Notes: a model not told the origin generated them from the letters alone. A stretch of 64,000 nucleotides of DNA from Bacillus sp. FJAT-27264 (GCF_001682855.1 NZ_MAQW01000001.1:1111926-1175925), one strand, 5' to 3'; positions 55,170 through 64,000 are shown, numbered from the stretch's first letter. Made by a program: numbers and translations.

Positions 55170-55493
55170 TTACTCTTTATTCCCCTGTAAAGACGCGCGT
55201 TCCGCTATCGCCTCAGTAACTACAAAGGCCAGATCATCATTACTGTACAGAGACAACACGCCCAGCACCGTATCATTAGAGATAAATCCGGCTTCTTCCT
55301 CGGGTACCGTCAAGGAGAGCGCATGATGCAGAGCTGCATTGTTCTCCTGTTGCGGGTAAGCCTTCAAATACAATGCATGCGGATCCAGCTTATTATTTAC
55401 GCACCACTGGGCAAAGACAAGAATCATCATTTCTTCATCACGCTTGTAACTCTCGATAATCTGTTCTTCCATTTGTTTACGCTGGTCATCCAT
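55170..55493 (-). CDS. Conserved hypothetical protein
   Basis: 107 residues, acidic, mostly helical, no signal or membrane segment. I do not recognise it. Visible features are the charged N-terminus (MDDQRKQMEEQIIESYKRDE), a single cysteine (AQWCVNN) and the central VPEEEAGFISNDTVLG. The start follows AAAGGGG. It lies 27 bp downstream of the oxidoreductase gene, so it is probably in the same transcript. Confidence 0.6.
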   Translation of the reverse strand: MDDQRKQMEEQIIESYKRDEEMMILVFAQWCVNNKLDPHALYLKAYPQQENNAALHHALSLTVPEEEAGFISNDTVLGVLSLYSNDDLAFVVTEAIAERASLQGNKE

Positions 55494-55520
55494 TTTATGT
55501 ATGGCCCCTTTCTGTTCTCC

Positions 55521-56456
55521 TCAATCCGTAAGCTCTTCCGCCAACTTGTGGCTTGCCAATACGACTGCGGCCGCGATGTCGCACTGCTCCGGAGAGTCGA
55601 TATGGTTTAGAAAATCATCCACTGCGCCGCTAAATCCTCTTCTCTGGAGTATAGTATCCCAGCTTCCAAAGCCTTGGCTACGCGGCAGGCCACCCTTTTC
55701 ATAGAGTACCGCCGTCTCTAAATTCACTACCTCCGCTGATCTACCGTTTCCATGCAGCTCCAGCTTCTCCAGATCTGTTCCGGCATCCCGAATCATGCTG
55801 AACATCCCTGACGTTCCACTATTCCAACCCAGCAGACCCGAAGATTGCAGCAGTTGCCCCTCTTCGTTACTCTGTAGCACGGAGCGTAACAGCTCATAGT
55901 CATTGCCGCACAGCCATAGCAACAAATCCAGCATATGAATCAGGTCATCATATACGGTCTCGCGACTGCTGCTGGACTGAGGCTGTGTACGATGCTTAAC
56001 AGCAGTACATTGGCTGATGCCACCGGCCTGCTCTAACCAAGCCTTCGCTTGCATATACAAAGGAGCGTACCGGCGATTAAAGCCTACAGCCAGCAAAACT
56101 CCTTGCTTCTCGGCAAAACGGGCCATTTCTTGCGATTCCTTCAAATCATAGGAAAGCGGCTTGTCCACATAGACCGCGACTCTGCGTTCAAGACATTTCA
56201 TAACGATATCATAATGGGTGGGTGTTGGGCTATGCACAAATACGGCATCCACACCCCAGGACAGTAATTCATTCAAATCGGTTGTGCCCTTGGGAAAACG
56301 ATAGGCCTCTACCGTATCTTGTACGGTTGTCGCTGAACGGCTCAATACTCCCGCCACCTCCACATCTGGATGGTTGGCAAGCAGTGGCAGATATACTTTA
56401 CGCGCAATGCCGCCGATTCCGACCAGTGCAACTCTTTTACGATCAGGAACTATCAT
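55521..56456 (-). CDS. Gfo/Idh/MocA-family oxidoreductase
   Basis: 311 residues. An N-terminal Rossmann domain with the dinucleotide motif VALVGIGGIARKVYLPLL is followed by HSPTPTHYDIV and the catalytic-lysine motif YVDKPLSYDL (usually EKP). The C-terminal domain includes GFNRRYAPLY. The family oxidises or reduces sugars, inositols and related compounds with NAD(P). The substrate is unknown. The start follows GAGGGGGAGAG. The next gene downstream is a small hypothetical. Confidence 0.87.
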   Translation of the reverse strand: MIVPDRKRVALVGIGGIARKVYLPLLANHPDVEVAGVLSRSATTVQDTVEAYRFPKGTTDLNELLSWGVDAVFVHSPTPTHYDIVMKCLERRVAVYVDKPLSYDLKESQEMARFAEKQGVLLAVGFNRRYAPLYMQAKAWLEQAGGISQCTAVKHRTQPQSSSSRETVYDDLIHMLDLLLWLCGNDYELLRSVLQSNEEGQLLQSSGLLGWNSGTSGMFSMIRDAGTDLEKLELHGNGRSAEVVNLETAVLYEKGGLPRSQGFGSWDTILQRRGFSGAVDDFLNHIDSPEQCDIAAAVVLASHKLAEELTD

Positions 56457-56616
56457 GTCTTGAGCTCTCCCCCTCTTGAAGTCTGAATGTTCATCCTGTA
56501 TGCACTCTTCCAGCTATTATACCTTGAACTGATGCGCCGACAAATGACCTTTGCTTCAATAATTTCATTTTTTTCAGTATGATGAGATGAAGAGATGGAG
56601 GAAAGGGCATATTAAG

Positions 56617-57225
56617 ATGAGAAAATGGTTGCCGATTCTGTTGTATGTTGCGGGTATAGGCGCAGCTTTTATGTACAGGAATGACATCCTCGACTGGATG
56701 CGAAATGTTCAAAACCCGATTCTGTCGGTGGGAATGGCCACCGTCCTCGCCTTATTTCCGGTTGTGCCCTACAAGGCTGTCATCGGATTATTCGGCTATG
56801 TATATGGAAGTCTTGCAGGTGCGGTGATCTGCTGGTTAGCGACTAACCTGGCCGCAGCTTTGATGTTCATCGGTGTGAAGTACTGGTTCCAGGGCAGAGC
56901 CCGAGCCTATCTGGCCTCTATTCCCGCGCTAGAAAAGTTCACAGCTACTGTGGAACGCCGTCCCTTCGCCTCAGTCGTATTGGCCCGGCTGCTGCCAATC
57001 ATCCCGCAGACTGCGGTCAACGCTTACGCCGGAGCAGCGGGCCTGCCCTTCTGGAGCTTTCTACTGGCATCGGGCTTAGGTAAAATCCCCGGGATCGCCC
57101 TGTTCGCATATCTTGGCGGCAATGGACTGAGCAATCCGAGCAACGCGATTATCGCTATCCTGCTGTACGTGGCTGTAATTGGCCTGGCAGGGCTATCATT
57201 ACGCTCGCGTCCAAATGGGGCTTAA
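56617..57225 (+). CDS. TVP38/TMEM64 (DedA-like) membrane protein
   Basis: 202 residues with about six hydrophobic segments, VTT-domain family. Conserved features are the FPVVPYKAVIGLFGYVYGSLAG re-entrant region and ARLLPIIPQTAVNAYAGAAGL. Relatives act in membrane lipid transport or scrambling; the cargo here is unknown. The ATG at 56617 (MRKWLP) is preferred to an earlier in-frame ATG because AGGAAAGGG lies between them as ribosome site. It is divergent from the oxidoreductase gene. Confidence 0.85.
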   Translation: MRKWLPILLYVAGIGAAFMYRNDILDWMRNVQNPILSVGMATVLALFPVVPYKAVIGLFGYVYGSLAGAVICWLATNLAAALMFIGVKYWFQGRARAYLASIPALEKFTATVERRPFASVVLARLLPIIPQTAVNAYAGAAGLPFWSFLLASGLGKIPGIALFAYLGGNGLSNPSNAIIAILLYVAVIGLAGLSLRSRPNGA

Positions 57226-57264
57226 TGAAGGCAACTGCTGGCAGGCGGCCCATATTTGTTTTAT

Positions 57265-57288
57265 AATTAAATTGTGATCTATTTAATT
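57265..57288. promoter_or_regulatory. Perfect palindrome over the msrAB -10 region
   Basis: AATTAAAT-TGTGATCT-ATTTAATT has 8-bp arms and an 8-bp spacer, overlapping a TATAAT -10 candidate (57263-57268), 26 bp upstream of the msrAB start. It is probably an operator of unknown regulator. Confidence 0.5.
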
Positions 57289-57313
57289 GCATTATCCGAA
57301 TGGAGGGATATTA

Positions 57314-58300
57314 ATGAGTGAAGTTCATAAGAATCATATAGAATCCAAGACGGAACAAGCCACCTTCGCAGGCGGATGCTTCTGGTGCATGGTATCCCCT
57401 TTTGAGGAGCTACCGGGCATTATCGACGTAGTCTCAGGTTATACCGGCGGCCATACAGAGAATCCTACCTATGAAGAAGTGTGCTCCGAAACTACGGGCC
57501 ACGTAGAAGCGGTGCAAATTACGTTCAATCCGGATATTTTCCCATATCGCAAGCTGTTAGAACTGTTCTGGCAACAAATCGACCCTACCGATGAAGGCGG
57601 ACAGTTCTACGATCGTGGAACTTCGTACGGCACAGCAATCTTCACCCATTCCGAGGAGCAGCGGGCTGAGGCCGAAGCATCCAAAGCCGAGCTTCAGGAG
57701 AGCGGCCGCTTCTCCAAGCCAATCGTTACCCCTATACTTCCAGCGTCCAAGTTCTACCGGGCTGAAGAATATCATCAAGGCTATCACCACAAGAATCCTG
57801 GTCATTACAAACGCTACCGCACTGGCTCCGGCCGGGATGCTTTCATCGAACAGCACTGGTCCCATAAGGAAGATAAGGAAAGCTTGAGAGAACGTCTGAC
57901 CCCACTCCAATATGAAGTTACGCAAAATAATGCGACAGAGTCCCCGTTCCGCAACGAATTCTGGGATCATCACGGGGATGGTATTTATGTGGACATCGTA
58001 TCGGGCGAGCCGTTGTTCAGCTCTGAGGACAAATTCGACTCCGGCTGCGGCTGGCCGAGCTTCACCCGTCCGATCCGCGATTACTCCGTCAAAGAAAAGA
58101 CCGACCTCAGCCACCTGATGGTCCGTACGGAAGTCCGCAGCAAAGAAGCCGATTCTCACCTCGGCCATGTGTTTAACGACGGCCCCGGCCCTAATGGCCT
58201 GCGCTACTGCATCAACTCCGCAGCACTGCGGTTTGTGCCCAAAGAAGACCTTGAGGAAGAAGGATACGGGGAATACCGGGTACTTTTTCAGCAAGCTTAA
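57314..58300 (+). CDS. msrAB: Fused peptide-methionine sulfoxide reductase MsrA-MsrB
   Basis: 328 residues. The MsrA domain (about 15-170) has the catalytic [14 protein letters not shown] and [13 protein letters not shown]. The MsrB domain (about 185-325) has [31 protein letters not shown] and the catalytic cysteine in [11 protein letters not shown]. It repairs both S and R methionine sulfoxide in proteins. The two zinc-binding CxxC motifs of many MsrB proteins are absent. It is cytoplasmic (no signal peptide). The ATG at 57314 follows GGAGGG; the in-frame ATG nine codons earlier lies upstream of that site. Confidence 0.95.
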   Translation: MSEVHKNHIESKTEQATFAGGCFWCMVSPFEELPGIIDVVSGYTGGHTENPTYEEVCSETTGHVEAVQITFNPDIFPYRKLLELFWQQIDPTDEGGQFYDRGTSYGTAIFTHSEEQRAEAEASKAELQESGRFSKPIVTPILPASKFYRAEEYHQGYHHKNPGHYKRYRTGSGRDAFIEQHWSHKEDKESLRERLTPLQYEVTQNNATESPFRNEFWDHHGDGIYVDIVSGEPLFSSEDKFDSGCGWPSFTRPIRDYSVKEKTDLSHLMVRTEVRSKEADSHLGHVFNDGPGPNGLRYCINSAALRFVPKEDLEEEGYGEYRVLFQQA

Positions 58301-58516
58301 TTAGCGGGGACGGGTATGGTAAGAGTTTGGCTTCGAGCTTAATACGGGTTCGAACAAGAGTTTCAGAACGAGTAATGAGTTCGAGTTATCAGCAATAGCT
58401 AAAGTCTTCAAAAGATAAGTTCAAGAACTATTCTGCTGGTTATGTAACACCGTCAAATGAGCTCAAATACGCTTAGCTGACCAGCACCTGTACTCCTCAC
58501 AATAATATCAAAGCAC

Positions 58517-58562
58517 AGAGCCGCCAAGCTTCACGGAATACGTGAGACTTGACGGCTCTTTT
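58517..58562 (+). terminator. Terminator downstream of msrAB
   Basis: AGAGCCG-CAAG...CTTG-CGGCTCT with an inner CACG/CGTG pairing, followed by TTTTGG, 217 bp after the stop. The rest of 58301-58863 holds no gene; 58640-58680 has two CCCGTTACT words like half of the short-hairpin family at 12.2 kb. Confidence 0.8.
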
Positions 58563-58863
58563 GGTCTTGCTGTGTAAACCATTAATGGAAATAGTAAAGA
58601 AATACGGAATAGCTGTTGCCCAACAATGAAATCTAACTAGAATGCCCGTTACTAACACCTGCTGCTAATTCCCGTTACTCACTTCTGGCTTTTGCCCAAA
58701 ATGTACAAGCTGATATCGTCCCACGTTGGTTGCTAACTGGAAATTCCCCTGCTAATTTAAACATTTTTTCTTTCAACAAACGTAGTACCTTCTATCTCCA
58801 CTTAGCGCCATCAACAAATGAAGCAGGTCCACGTTCCAGATACAACTTTCCCGCCCGCATCCT

Positions 58864-60090
58864 TTACTTTTTATCCCGGTTGCCATTCTCACGGTCATCT
58901 GCAGGATCAGCAGTGCCTTGTGGCGCTTGCACATCTTCCGATTGTGACTGCTCTTTCTTTGGCTGCGTCTGGTCTGCTTTCGCCTGCGGCTGTGTAACCT
59001 CAGGTGACGGCTGCCGGACTTCTGGTACATTCGGCCGCGTCCCCGCCGACTGCCGGTTCGCTTCCCGAATCAATTGAGATTGTTCACTCTGCCGGCGCTG
59101 CCTTCTTCTACGATAAGCGAAGACGATACTCAGAACAAGCGCTGCACCGATTAATATTGGCAGAGCACCGGCCAGAATCACCACAATCCACTGGAAGGTA
59201 ACGGACAAGGCATTCAGACTGCCGCCCAGCGCCTGTGATGCGCGTGTACCAAGTGGATCCTGACCCTTTTTCTTTTGCACATCAAAACTTTCGTCCGTTT
59301 GGTACAAACGTAGCTCTACGGTTGAAAACGAAACATTCTGGTCAATGTAACGCATTCTCCCTTTGATCCGTTCAATCTCTTCCTGGATGGAACCCAGTTC
59401 GTTGGCAAACGCGACAAGGTCAGCGGGTTTGGTCGCTTTTTTCATAAATTCAGTATATTGGGCTTCCATCATTTGCTTAGCCTTCAGCCGGGACTCAAGA
59501 TCTACATATTCTTCAGATACATCTTGTCCCTGAATACTACGCTGGAGCTTCGCATGCTTCACTTTTTCAAGATTACTCAAAAAAGAGGAGAAGCCGGATG
59601 CAGGTACCTTCATAATAAAAGTGCCACCCTGCTCGTATTCAGACATATTCTCGTTGAACTCGATAATATAGCCTTGGGCAAGCGTCACCATGTTGCGAAC
59701 CTCAGTCTGGGCCTTAGCGTAGTTATCCACTTCCATGTTCAGATTGGCGCGATAGATCAGCTTTTTGTTCAGACCGGCCACTACGTCACTACCTGTAAAT
59801 CCGGCACCAGCCTTGCTGGTATTCAACGCTGTAGAATCTCCTGCGGTGTCCGAGCTACCGTCTCCTGATCCGCCCTCGGCTTTAGCGTCCGAATCAGCAG
59901 AAACATTAGACATAGACTTGTCCGCCATCTCAGATTTTTGTATCAGAGCCTCACTGTCAAATTTACTTTCAGAGCTAGCCGTTCCCGAATCCGCAGCCAT
60001 ATTACTGCTGTTCTTGTCAGCCGATCCGCAACCCGTGACGACAATAACCAAAATCAATAACCATATCCCATACAGCCCCCATTTTCGCAT
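58864..60090 (-). CDS. DUF4349 lipoprotein
   Basis: 408 residues. A lipoprotein signal peptide (lipobox IVVTGC), a low-complexity Ser/Asp/Ala-rich segment to about residue 100, and the DUF4349 domain (about 105-325). This includes KLIYRANLNMEVDNYAKAQ, a coiled-coil part (LESRLKAKQMMEAQYTEFMK) and MRYIDQNVSFSTVELRLY. A C-terminal membrane helix (about 300-328) and a very polar cytoplasmic tail rich in Gln, Pro and Ser follow. The function of the family is unknown. The ATG at 60090 is chosen with GGGGG 7 bases upstream. Confidence 0.87.
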   Translation of the reverse strand: MRKWGLYGIWLLILVIVVTGCGSADKNSSNMAADSGTASSESKFDSEALIQKSEMADKSMSNVSADSDAKAEGGSGDGSSDTAGDSTALNTSKAGAGFTGSDVVAGLNKKLIYRANLNMEVDNYAKAQTEVRNMVTLAQGYIIEFNENMSEYEQGGTFIMKVPASGFSSFLSNLEKVKHAKLQRSIQGQDVSEEYVDLESRLKAKQMMEAQYTEFMKKATKPADLVAFANELGSIQEEIERIKGRMRYIDQNVSFSTVELRLYQTDESFDVQKKKGQDPLGTRASQALGGSLNALSVTFQWIVVILAGALPILIGAALVLSIVFAYRRRRQRRQSEQSQLIREANRQSAGTRPNVPEVRQPSPEVTQPQAKADQTQPKKEQSQSEDVQAPQGTADPADDRENGNRDKK

Positions 60091-60212
60091 CGCCATACCC
60101 CCATAATTTAGTAGAATACTTCTTTCTACCCAGACGATTCCAGAAGCTGGAAGGTTGCATGTTATTAAAAGTTTTGCATAAAGTGATAAAGAATCCCAGT
60201 GAAGAAAACAAA

Positions 60213-60330
60213 AACAGAAGTATCCAGATCAGGATGCTTCCGTTTGCGAACAGTCAGTTTGTTTGGTACAATTACGGTGTCTCAACAGACAAATAACACC
60301 AAAAACCCTCACATCCATTAGGATGAGGGC
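60213..60330 (-). terminator. Two terminator-like hairpins in the gap between the DUF1540 and DUF4349 genes
   Basis: 60213-60243 (GAAGCATCC/GGATACTTC followed by T5 on the minus strand) and 60304-60330 (GCCCTCATCC/GGATGTGAGGG followed by T5). Neither has an obvious upstream minus-strand gene, so a small RNA or gene loss is possible. Confidence 0.5.
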
Positions 60331-60418
60331 ATGGTTCTGTTCGGACAAGCTCCACCTTGCCGAGCAGTGCATTCCATTTAACGATGTAGTCATTTTACTA
60401 AAGGGGAGGTGAACCCTT

Positions 60419-60571
60419 ATGGCAAAAGACGTAATCTGTGAAGTCAACTCCTGCACCCACTGGGCAGAGGAGAACAAATGTCAGGCTGATTCTATCTTTG
60501 TTGCTTTCCACAGCTCCAGCGAGCCGACACGTGCGGAAGAAACAGATTGTAAAACATTCGAGAGCAAGTAA
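60419..60571 (+). CDS. DUF1540 small cysteine-rich protein
   Basis: A 50-residue protein beginning MAKDVICEVNSCTHWAEENK. It has four cysteines in the spacing C-x4-C-x8-C...C typical of the DUF1540 family, found in many Firmicutes; a metal-binding role is assumed but not shown. An excellent ribosome site (AAGGGGAGGTG) lies 8 bases before the ATG, and a terminator follows the stop by 8 bp, so it forms a complete monocistronic unit. Confidence 0.85.
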   Translation: MAKDVICEVNSCTHWAEENKCQADSIFVAFHSSSEPTRAEETDCKTFESK

Positions 60572-60579
60572 GACTACCC

Positions 60580-60609
60580 GGAAGGAACCCTCCACGGTTC
60601 CTTCTTTTC
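60580..60609 (+). terminator. Terminator of the DUF1540 gene
   Basis: GGAAGGAACC-CTCCAC-GGTTCCTTC followed by TTTTCT. Confidence 0.85.
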
Positions 60610-60692
60610 TCATTTATTCTATCAAGAATGAGAATTATTATCAAGTGTATCGATAAAAAAAGAATCCACAATATTGAGGGTGCCCCAATAGC

Positions 60693-60736
60693 AAAAACCA
60701 GCAGATCTCCCATGAAGGGAGGTCTGCTGGTTTTCT
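60693..60736. terminator. Terminator of metE (bidirectional)
   Basis: AAAACCAGCAGA-CTCCC...GGGAG-TCTGCTGGTTTT with T-runs on both strands, 30 bp after the metE stop. Confidence 0.88.
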
Positions 60737-60766
60737 TGTTCCAGTGCTTTACCATAGCTTATAACA

Positions 60767-63064
60767 TTAAGCTTTAATTGCGCTATTCTTCGCTCTTGCG
60801 ATCGAAGCGGCCTCAACCATGTTGCGCAGGGCGCTTTCGGTTTCTGCCCATCCGCGGGTCTTGAGTCCGCAGTCTGGATTGATCCAGAACAATTCTGGTT
60901 CCAGTACACGCAGAGCGCGGTCGATGTTGACTGTCATTTCCTCTACAGCTGGGACACGCGGGCTGTGGATGTCGTATACGCCAAGACCGATGCCTTTATC
61001 GTAGTCTTGCTCCTCGAAGCTCACGATCAATTCACCATGGCTACGGGAAGTCTCGATGGAGATAACGTCGGCATCCATATCGGAAATGGAATCGATCATG
61101 TTTTTGAATTCGCTATAGCACATATGCGTATGAATTTGAGTCGTGTCTTTGACATCGTAAGTGGAGATACGGAATGCTTTAACCGACCAATCCAGGTAAT
61201 GTTGACGGTCTTCCGGCTTCAGAGGCAGACCTTCACGGATCGCTGGCTCATCCACTTGGATCATCTCAACGCCAGCGTCTTCCAATGCCTTCACCTCATG
61301 ACGCAGCGCAATCGCGATTTGATTCGCTACTTCTTCACGGCTCAGGTCATCGCGGACGAACGACCAGTTCAGGATCGTAACCGGTCCAGTCAGCATGCCT
61401 TTTACCGGAAGCTTGGTGCGGGATTGTGCATATACGCTTTCTTTGACTGTCATCGGTTCGATGAATGCAACGTCAGCATAAATTACTGGTGGCTTCACGC
61501 AACGGGAACCGTAGGATTGCACCCAACCATTGCGGGTGAACAGGTATCCAGCTAGCTTCTCGCCGAAGAATTCAACCATGTCTGTACGTTCGAATTCACC
61601 GTGTACGAGTACATCCAATCCCAGCTTCTCTTGGAATGTGATGACTTCGTCGATTTGATCGCGAACATATTGATCGTAGCGCTCTTGGCTCCATACACCT
61701 TTACGCCATTTGAGGCGTGCTTGGCGAACTTCCGGTGTTTGCGGGAAGCTCCCGATCGTTGTTGTTGGCAGAAGCGGCAGGTTCCATTTCTCCTGTTGTA
61801 CTTTCACGCGCTCTGCGAATGGCAGGTTGCGGTTTGCAGGAAGTTCAGCCAATTTGCGCACTTCTGCAGCGATATCTTCACGGCCGCGCTCAGGCAGCGC
61901 ACGGAAGGTAGCAAGTGCATCACGGCTAGCTTGCAGCTCAGCAGCGACAGCATCACGGTTCTCCAGTGCAGAGCTGATCAGCTTCAGTTCAACCAGCTTC
62001 TCGTTCGCGAATGCCAGAGCGTTCTTGATTACGGATTTCACCTTATCTTCGCCTTCTACGGTTACCGGTACATGCAGCAAACTGGAGGATGGTTGCAGGA
62101 ACACGCGATCCAAGCTAACATGAGCCGCCAGCTTGTCCAGCAGTGCCAGCTTAGCATCGAGGTCGGAGCGCCAGATGTTACGTCCGTCAATGATACCAAC
62201 GCCGAGAATCTTGTCTTCCGGCCAGCCCAGACGCTCGATGGATTCGAGGTTTGTACCGCCATCGTGTACGAAGTCCAGACCCAGACCTTGTACAGGTAGC
62301 TTGAGCAGCGCTTCAAGCGGTTCAGCAGCTTCGAAGTAAGTTTGCAGGATGATGTTCAATCCAGGCACAGCTGCAGCGATTTCTGCATAAATCGTCTCAA
62401 GCAGGCTGATATCTTCATTGGTAAGCCCAGTTACAACCGCAGGCTCGTCCACTTGTACCCACTTCACGCCTTCTTGCTCAAGCTCTTGAAGCAGTTGTAC
62501 ATATACAGGCAAGAAACGCTTCGCGATTTCAGCCTTTTCAGAAGGCTGGAAGCCTTTGGACAGCTTCAGGAAGGTGTAAAGGCCGATGACAACCGGCTTT
62601 CCTTCGATCCCTGCTTTTTCTTTGGCAAAACGGTATGCGGCAAGCGGCTTGTTCTCAGTCAGACGCGGCGTTTGGTTACCGATCTCTGGAACGATATAGT
62701 GATAGTTCGTGTTGAACCATTTGGTCATTTCGCATGCAGTGGCAGTAGCGTTACCGCGAGCCATTGCGAAGTAAAGATCCAGACCGATGTCTCCGCCATC
62801 GTATTCATACCGTGGAGGTACAATTCCGAACATTACGGCTGCATCTAGCACGTGGTCATAGAATGTGAAATCATTGACCGGAATCAGATCAATACCAGCT
62901 TCTTTTTGTGTTTGCAAATGCTCAAGCTGGATTCTTTCCATTTCGGAACGGAATTCAGCTTCATCTTTTTGGCCAGACCAGAAGGTCTCCAGGTTCTTTT
63001 TCCATTCACGGTTCTTCCCGATTCTCGGGTACCCGAGGTTACTTACTTTTACTGTTTGCGTCAT
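60767..63064 (-). CDS. metE: Cobalamin-independent methionine synthase
   Basis: 765 residues, two-barrel MetE. It transfers the methyl group of 5-methyltetrahydropteroyl-triglutamate to homocysteine without B12. The N-terminal domain starts with NLGYPRIGKNREWKKNLE. The C-terminal catalytic half has PTTTIGSFPQTPEVR and the zinc ligands in IQTHMCYSEF (His, Cys), a Glu in DVISIETSRSHGE and the last Cys in WINPDCGLKTRGW. The start is an ATG with AGGGAGG upstream. It is controlled by a cobalamin riboswitch, which implies B12 is available and that a B12-dependent MetH exists elsewhere. Confidence 0.97.
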   Translation of the reverse strand: MTQTVKVSNLGYPRIGKNREWKKNLETFWSGQKDEAEFRSEMERIQLEHLQTQKEAGIDLIPVNDFTFYDHVLDAAVMFGIVPPRYEYDGGDIGLDLYFAMARGNATATACEMTKWFNTNYHYIVPEIGNQTPRLTENKPLAAYRFAKEKAGIEGKPVVIGLYTFLKLSKGFQPSEKAEIAKRFLPVYVQLLQELEQEGVKWVQVDEPAVVTGLTNEDISLLETIYAEIAAAVPGLNIILQTYFEAAEPLEALLKLPVQGLGLDFVHDGGTNLESIERLGWPEDKILGVGIIDGRNIWRSDLDAKLALLDKLAAHVSLDRVFLQPSSSLLHVPVTVEGEDKVKSVIKNALAFANEKLVELKLISSALENRDAVAAELQASRDALATFRALPERGREDIAAEVRKLAELPANRNLPFAERVKVQQEKWNLPLLPTTTIGSFPQTPEVRQARLKWRKGVWSQERYDQYVRDQIDEVITFQEKLGLDVLVHGEFERTDMVEFFGEKLAGYLFTRNGWVQSYGSRCVKPPVIYADVAFIEPMTVKESVYAQSRTKLPVKGMLTGPVTILNWSFVRDDLSREEVANQIAIALRHEVKALEDAGVEMIQVDEPAIREGLPLKPEDRQHYLDWSVKAFRISTYDVKDTTQIHTHMCYSEFKNMIDSISDMDADVISIETSRSHGELIVSFEEQDYDKGIGLGVYDIHSPRVPAVEEMTVNIDRALRVLEPELFWINPDCGLKTRGWAETESALRNMVEAASIARAKNSAIKA

Positions 63065-63119
63065 TCCTAGGTTCCTCCCTTATCTCACTAATAATCTATA
63101 TGCGTCATGTTTTATACCC

Positions 63120-63420
63120 AAAAAAGGCGTCTCTCCCTGAAAGAAATCAGAGGGAAAGACGCCCTAGTATTATACATACTGGTAGCTGGTCTAACACCAT
63201 CCTATCTTCCGTAGGTAAAGCTGTGCTGTCGAAACAGGCAGGTCTCCTGGCTGCGGCGTCTACATCTTCAGCCGTCTTCCCGAACAGCACATGCTGCCAG
63301 TGACGAATGTTGCTGAAGACTCTTCCGTTACAGTGGCGGGACCGCGTCGGTCTTACACCGAACTTCCCTATTAAGCCATCCGGTATGCCTTGGCATCCGG
63401 CAGGCACCTGTATCCGTTAT
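63120..63420 (-). promoter_or_regulatory. Cobalamin riboswitch of metE
   Basis: Minus strand order: GGTGCCTGCC (about 63408), GGGAAG...GGTGTAAGACCGACGCGG, CCCGCCACTG (about 63338), and the B12-box GCCAGGAGACCTGCC (63252-63238). A terminator follows at 63163-63120 (GGCGTCTTTCCCT/AGGGAGAGACGCC then T6). Bound adenosylcobalamin should promote termination and switch metE off. All the conserved blocks are readable. Confidence 0.95.
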
Positions 63421-63435
63421 TCAGTTTCGGGAATG

Positions 63436-63464
63436 AATATAACGTCATCATACTGGAATACCAA
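63436..63464 (-). promoter_or_regulatory. metE promoter
   Basis: -35 TTGGTA (63464-63459), 17-bp spacer, -10 TATATT (63441-63436); the start site would be at about 63429, directly upstream of the aptamer. Confidence 0.65.
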
Positions 63465-63517
63465 GTAAACCGCAATAGATTATGAGTGTAGCAGTTATAC
63501 GGAATCCTTATAGCCAG

Positions 63518-64000
63518 TTAGAAGAAAATAATATACACCACTGCCGCAAGCACAATTCGGTAGATAGCGAAGGGCATCAGCTTGACCCGATTGATCAGTT
63601 TCAGGAAGAAACGCATCGATATCAGCGCGAAAATAAAGGCACTTATGAAGCCCGCGATGAAGAACGGCAGGGACTCCATCGTAAAGTATTGCCAGTTCTT
63701 GATTAGGGAGATTAGCGTAGCTCCGGCCATGACCGGCACGGCCATAATGAACGTGAAGTCAGCCGCTGCCCGGTAGCTCATCCCCAGCAGTACGCCCCCG
63801 GAGATGGTGGAGCCGGAGCGGGAAAAGCCTGGCCATAGGGCGAAGCACTGCATCAGTCCAACGCCTAGCGCCTGCTTGTAGGTCACTTGATCGACCGTTT
63901 CGGTCTGAACCTTCTTCGGCGCAAAACGGTCAGCACAAATCATGAAAACCGCACCAATGACGAGACCAATCAATACAGTTGCCGTCGAGAACAGATGGTC
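63518..64000 (-). CDS. uppP: Undecaprenyl-diphosphatase, C-terminal part
   Basis: The reading frame is open to the window edge, so the N-terminus is missing; 160 codons are present. Family BacA/UppP: the second conserved motif QCFALWPGFSRSGSTISGG (catalytic Arg/Ser) is followed by ARAADFTFIMAVP-type YRAAADFTFIMAVPVMAGA and four membrane helices. The enzyme regenerates undecaprenyl phosphate, the lipid carrier of peptidoglycan synthesis, and affects bacitracin resistance. It is upstream of metE on the same strand but separated by the metE promoter and riboswitch. Confidence 0.95.
   Translation of the reverse strand, partial: DHLFSTATVLIGLVIGAVFMICADRFAPKKVQTETVDQVTYKQALGVGLMQCFALWPGFSRSGSTISGGVLLGMSYRAAADFTFIMAVPVMAGATLISLIKNWQYFTMESLPFFIAGFISAFIFALISMRFFLKLINRVKLMPFAIYRIVLAAVVYIIFF

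Overview
The window looks like a chromosomal segment of a spore-forming, facultatively anaerobic Gram-positive of the Paenibacillus type (Bacillales). The evidence is Bacillus-style gene neighbourhoods (yqhO-P-Q-R/pepP/efp), a spore photoproduct lyase, strong GGAGG ribosome sites with many TTG and GTG starts, a T-box leader on metG, a cobalamin riboswitch on metE, secreted proteins with copper-amine-oxidase-N domains, and two YesM/YesN-type two-component systems joined to sugar ABC transporters. The species assignment is inference from content.

Layout. 1-6.8 kb: start of lysC, efp, pepP, yqhR, divergent yqhQ and a YqhP-like gene, a previously hidden remnant of a patatin gene (yqhO), a secreted GHL10 glycoside hydrolase and mntR. 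7-9 kb: splB and ccdA. 9-17.7 kb: zinc region with znuA-znuC and znuB (minus strand), Zur boxes in the znuA promoter, zur-yidD, and metG behind a T-box. This zinc region is unusual. About 2.35 kb of non-coding DNA separates znuC from znuB. Most of it is a 1.78-kb tandem array of 39 hairpin-forming 46-bp units, followed by a family of covarying short hairpins. Two further tandem arrays (about 20-bp and 10-bp units) lie within 6 kb.

17.9-26.4 kb: a secreted PKD-domain protein, then an operon of solute-binding protein, two permeases, histidine kinase and response regulator, with two inverted cre-like sites around its promoter. 26.7-32.9 kb: anaerobic fermentation genes pflB-pflA and adhE. 33.3-46.4 kb: a carbohydrate locus with two different GH65 phosphorylases, beta-phosphoglucomutase, an esterase, a second kinase/regulator pair and a second ABC importer. 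It probably imports an alpha-glucoside and phosphorolyses it to beta-glucose 1-phosphate and then glucose 6-phosphate. 46.8-51.9 kb: fnr and, on the other strand, nirB-nirD-nirC. 52-60 kb: a lipoprotein, ric, an unknown Cys-motif protein, an HxlR regulator, an oxidoreductase, a TVP38-like membrane protein, msrAB, a DUF4349 lipoprotein and a 50-aa DUF1540 protein. 60.7-64 kb: metE with its B12 riboswitch and the 3' part of uppP.

Regulatory logic readable from sequence: Fnr (Bacillus type, C-terminal cysteine cluster) has well-placed boxes 31-33 bp upstream of the -10 elements of pflB, adhE and nirB. In pflB and nirB the boxes come in pairs exactly 21 bp apart. Zur has two boxes at znuA, one of them inside the core promoter. 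The most novel-looking element is the hairpin array inside the zinc-transport locus: its variants preserve base pairing, and they do so better on the plus-strand RNA than on the znu-sense RNA. All similarity statements are from memory and motif reading; no database search was run.
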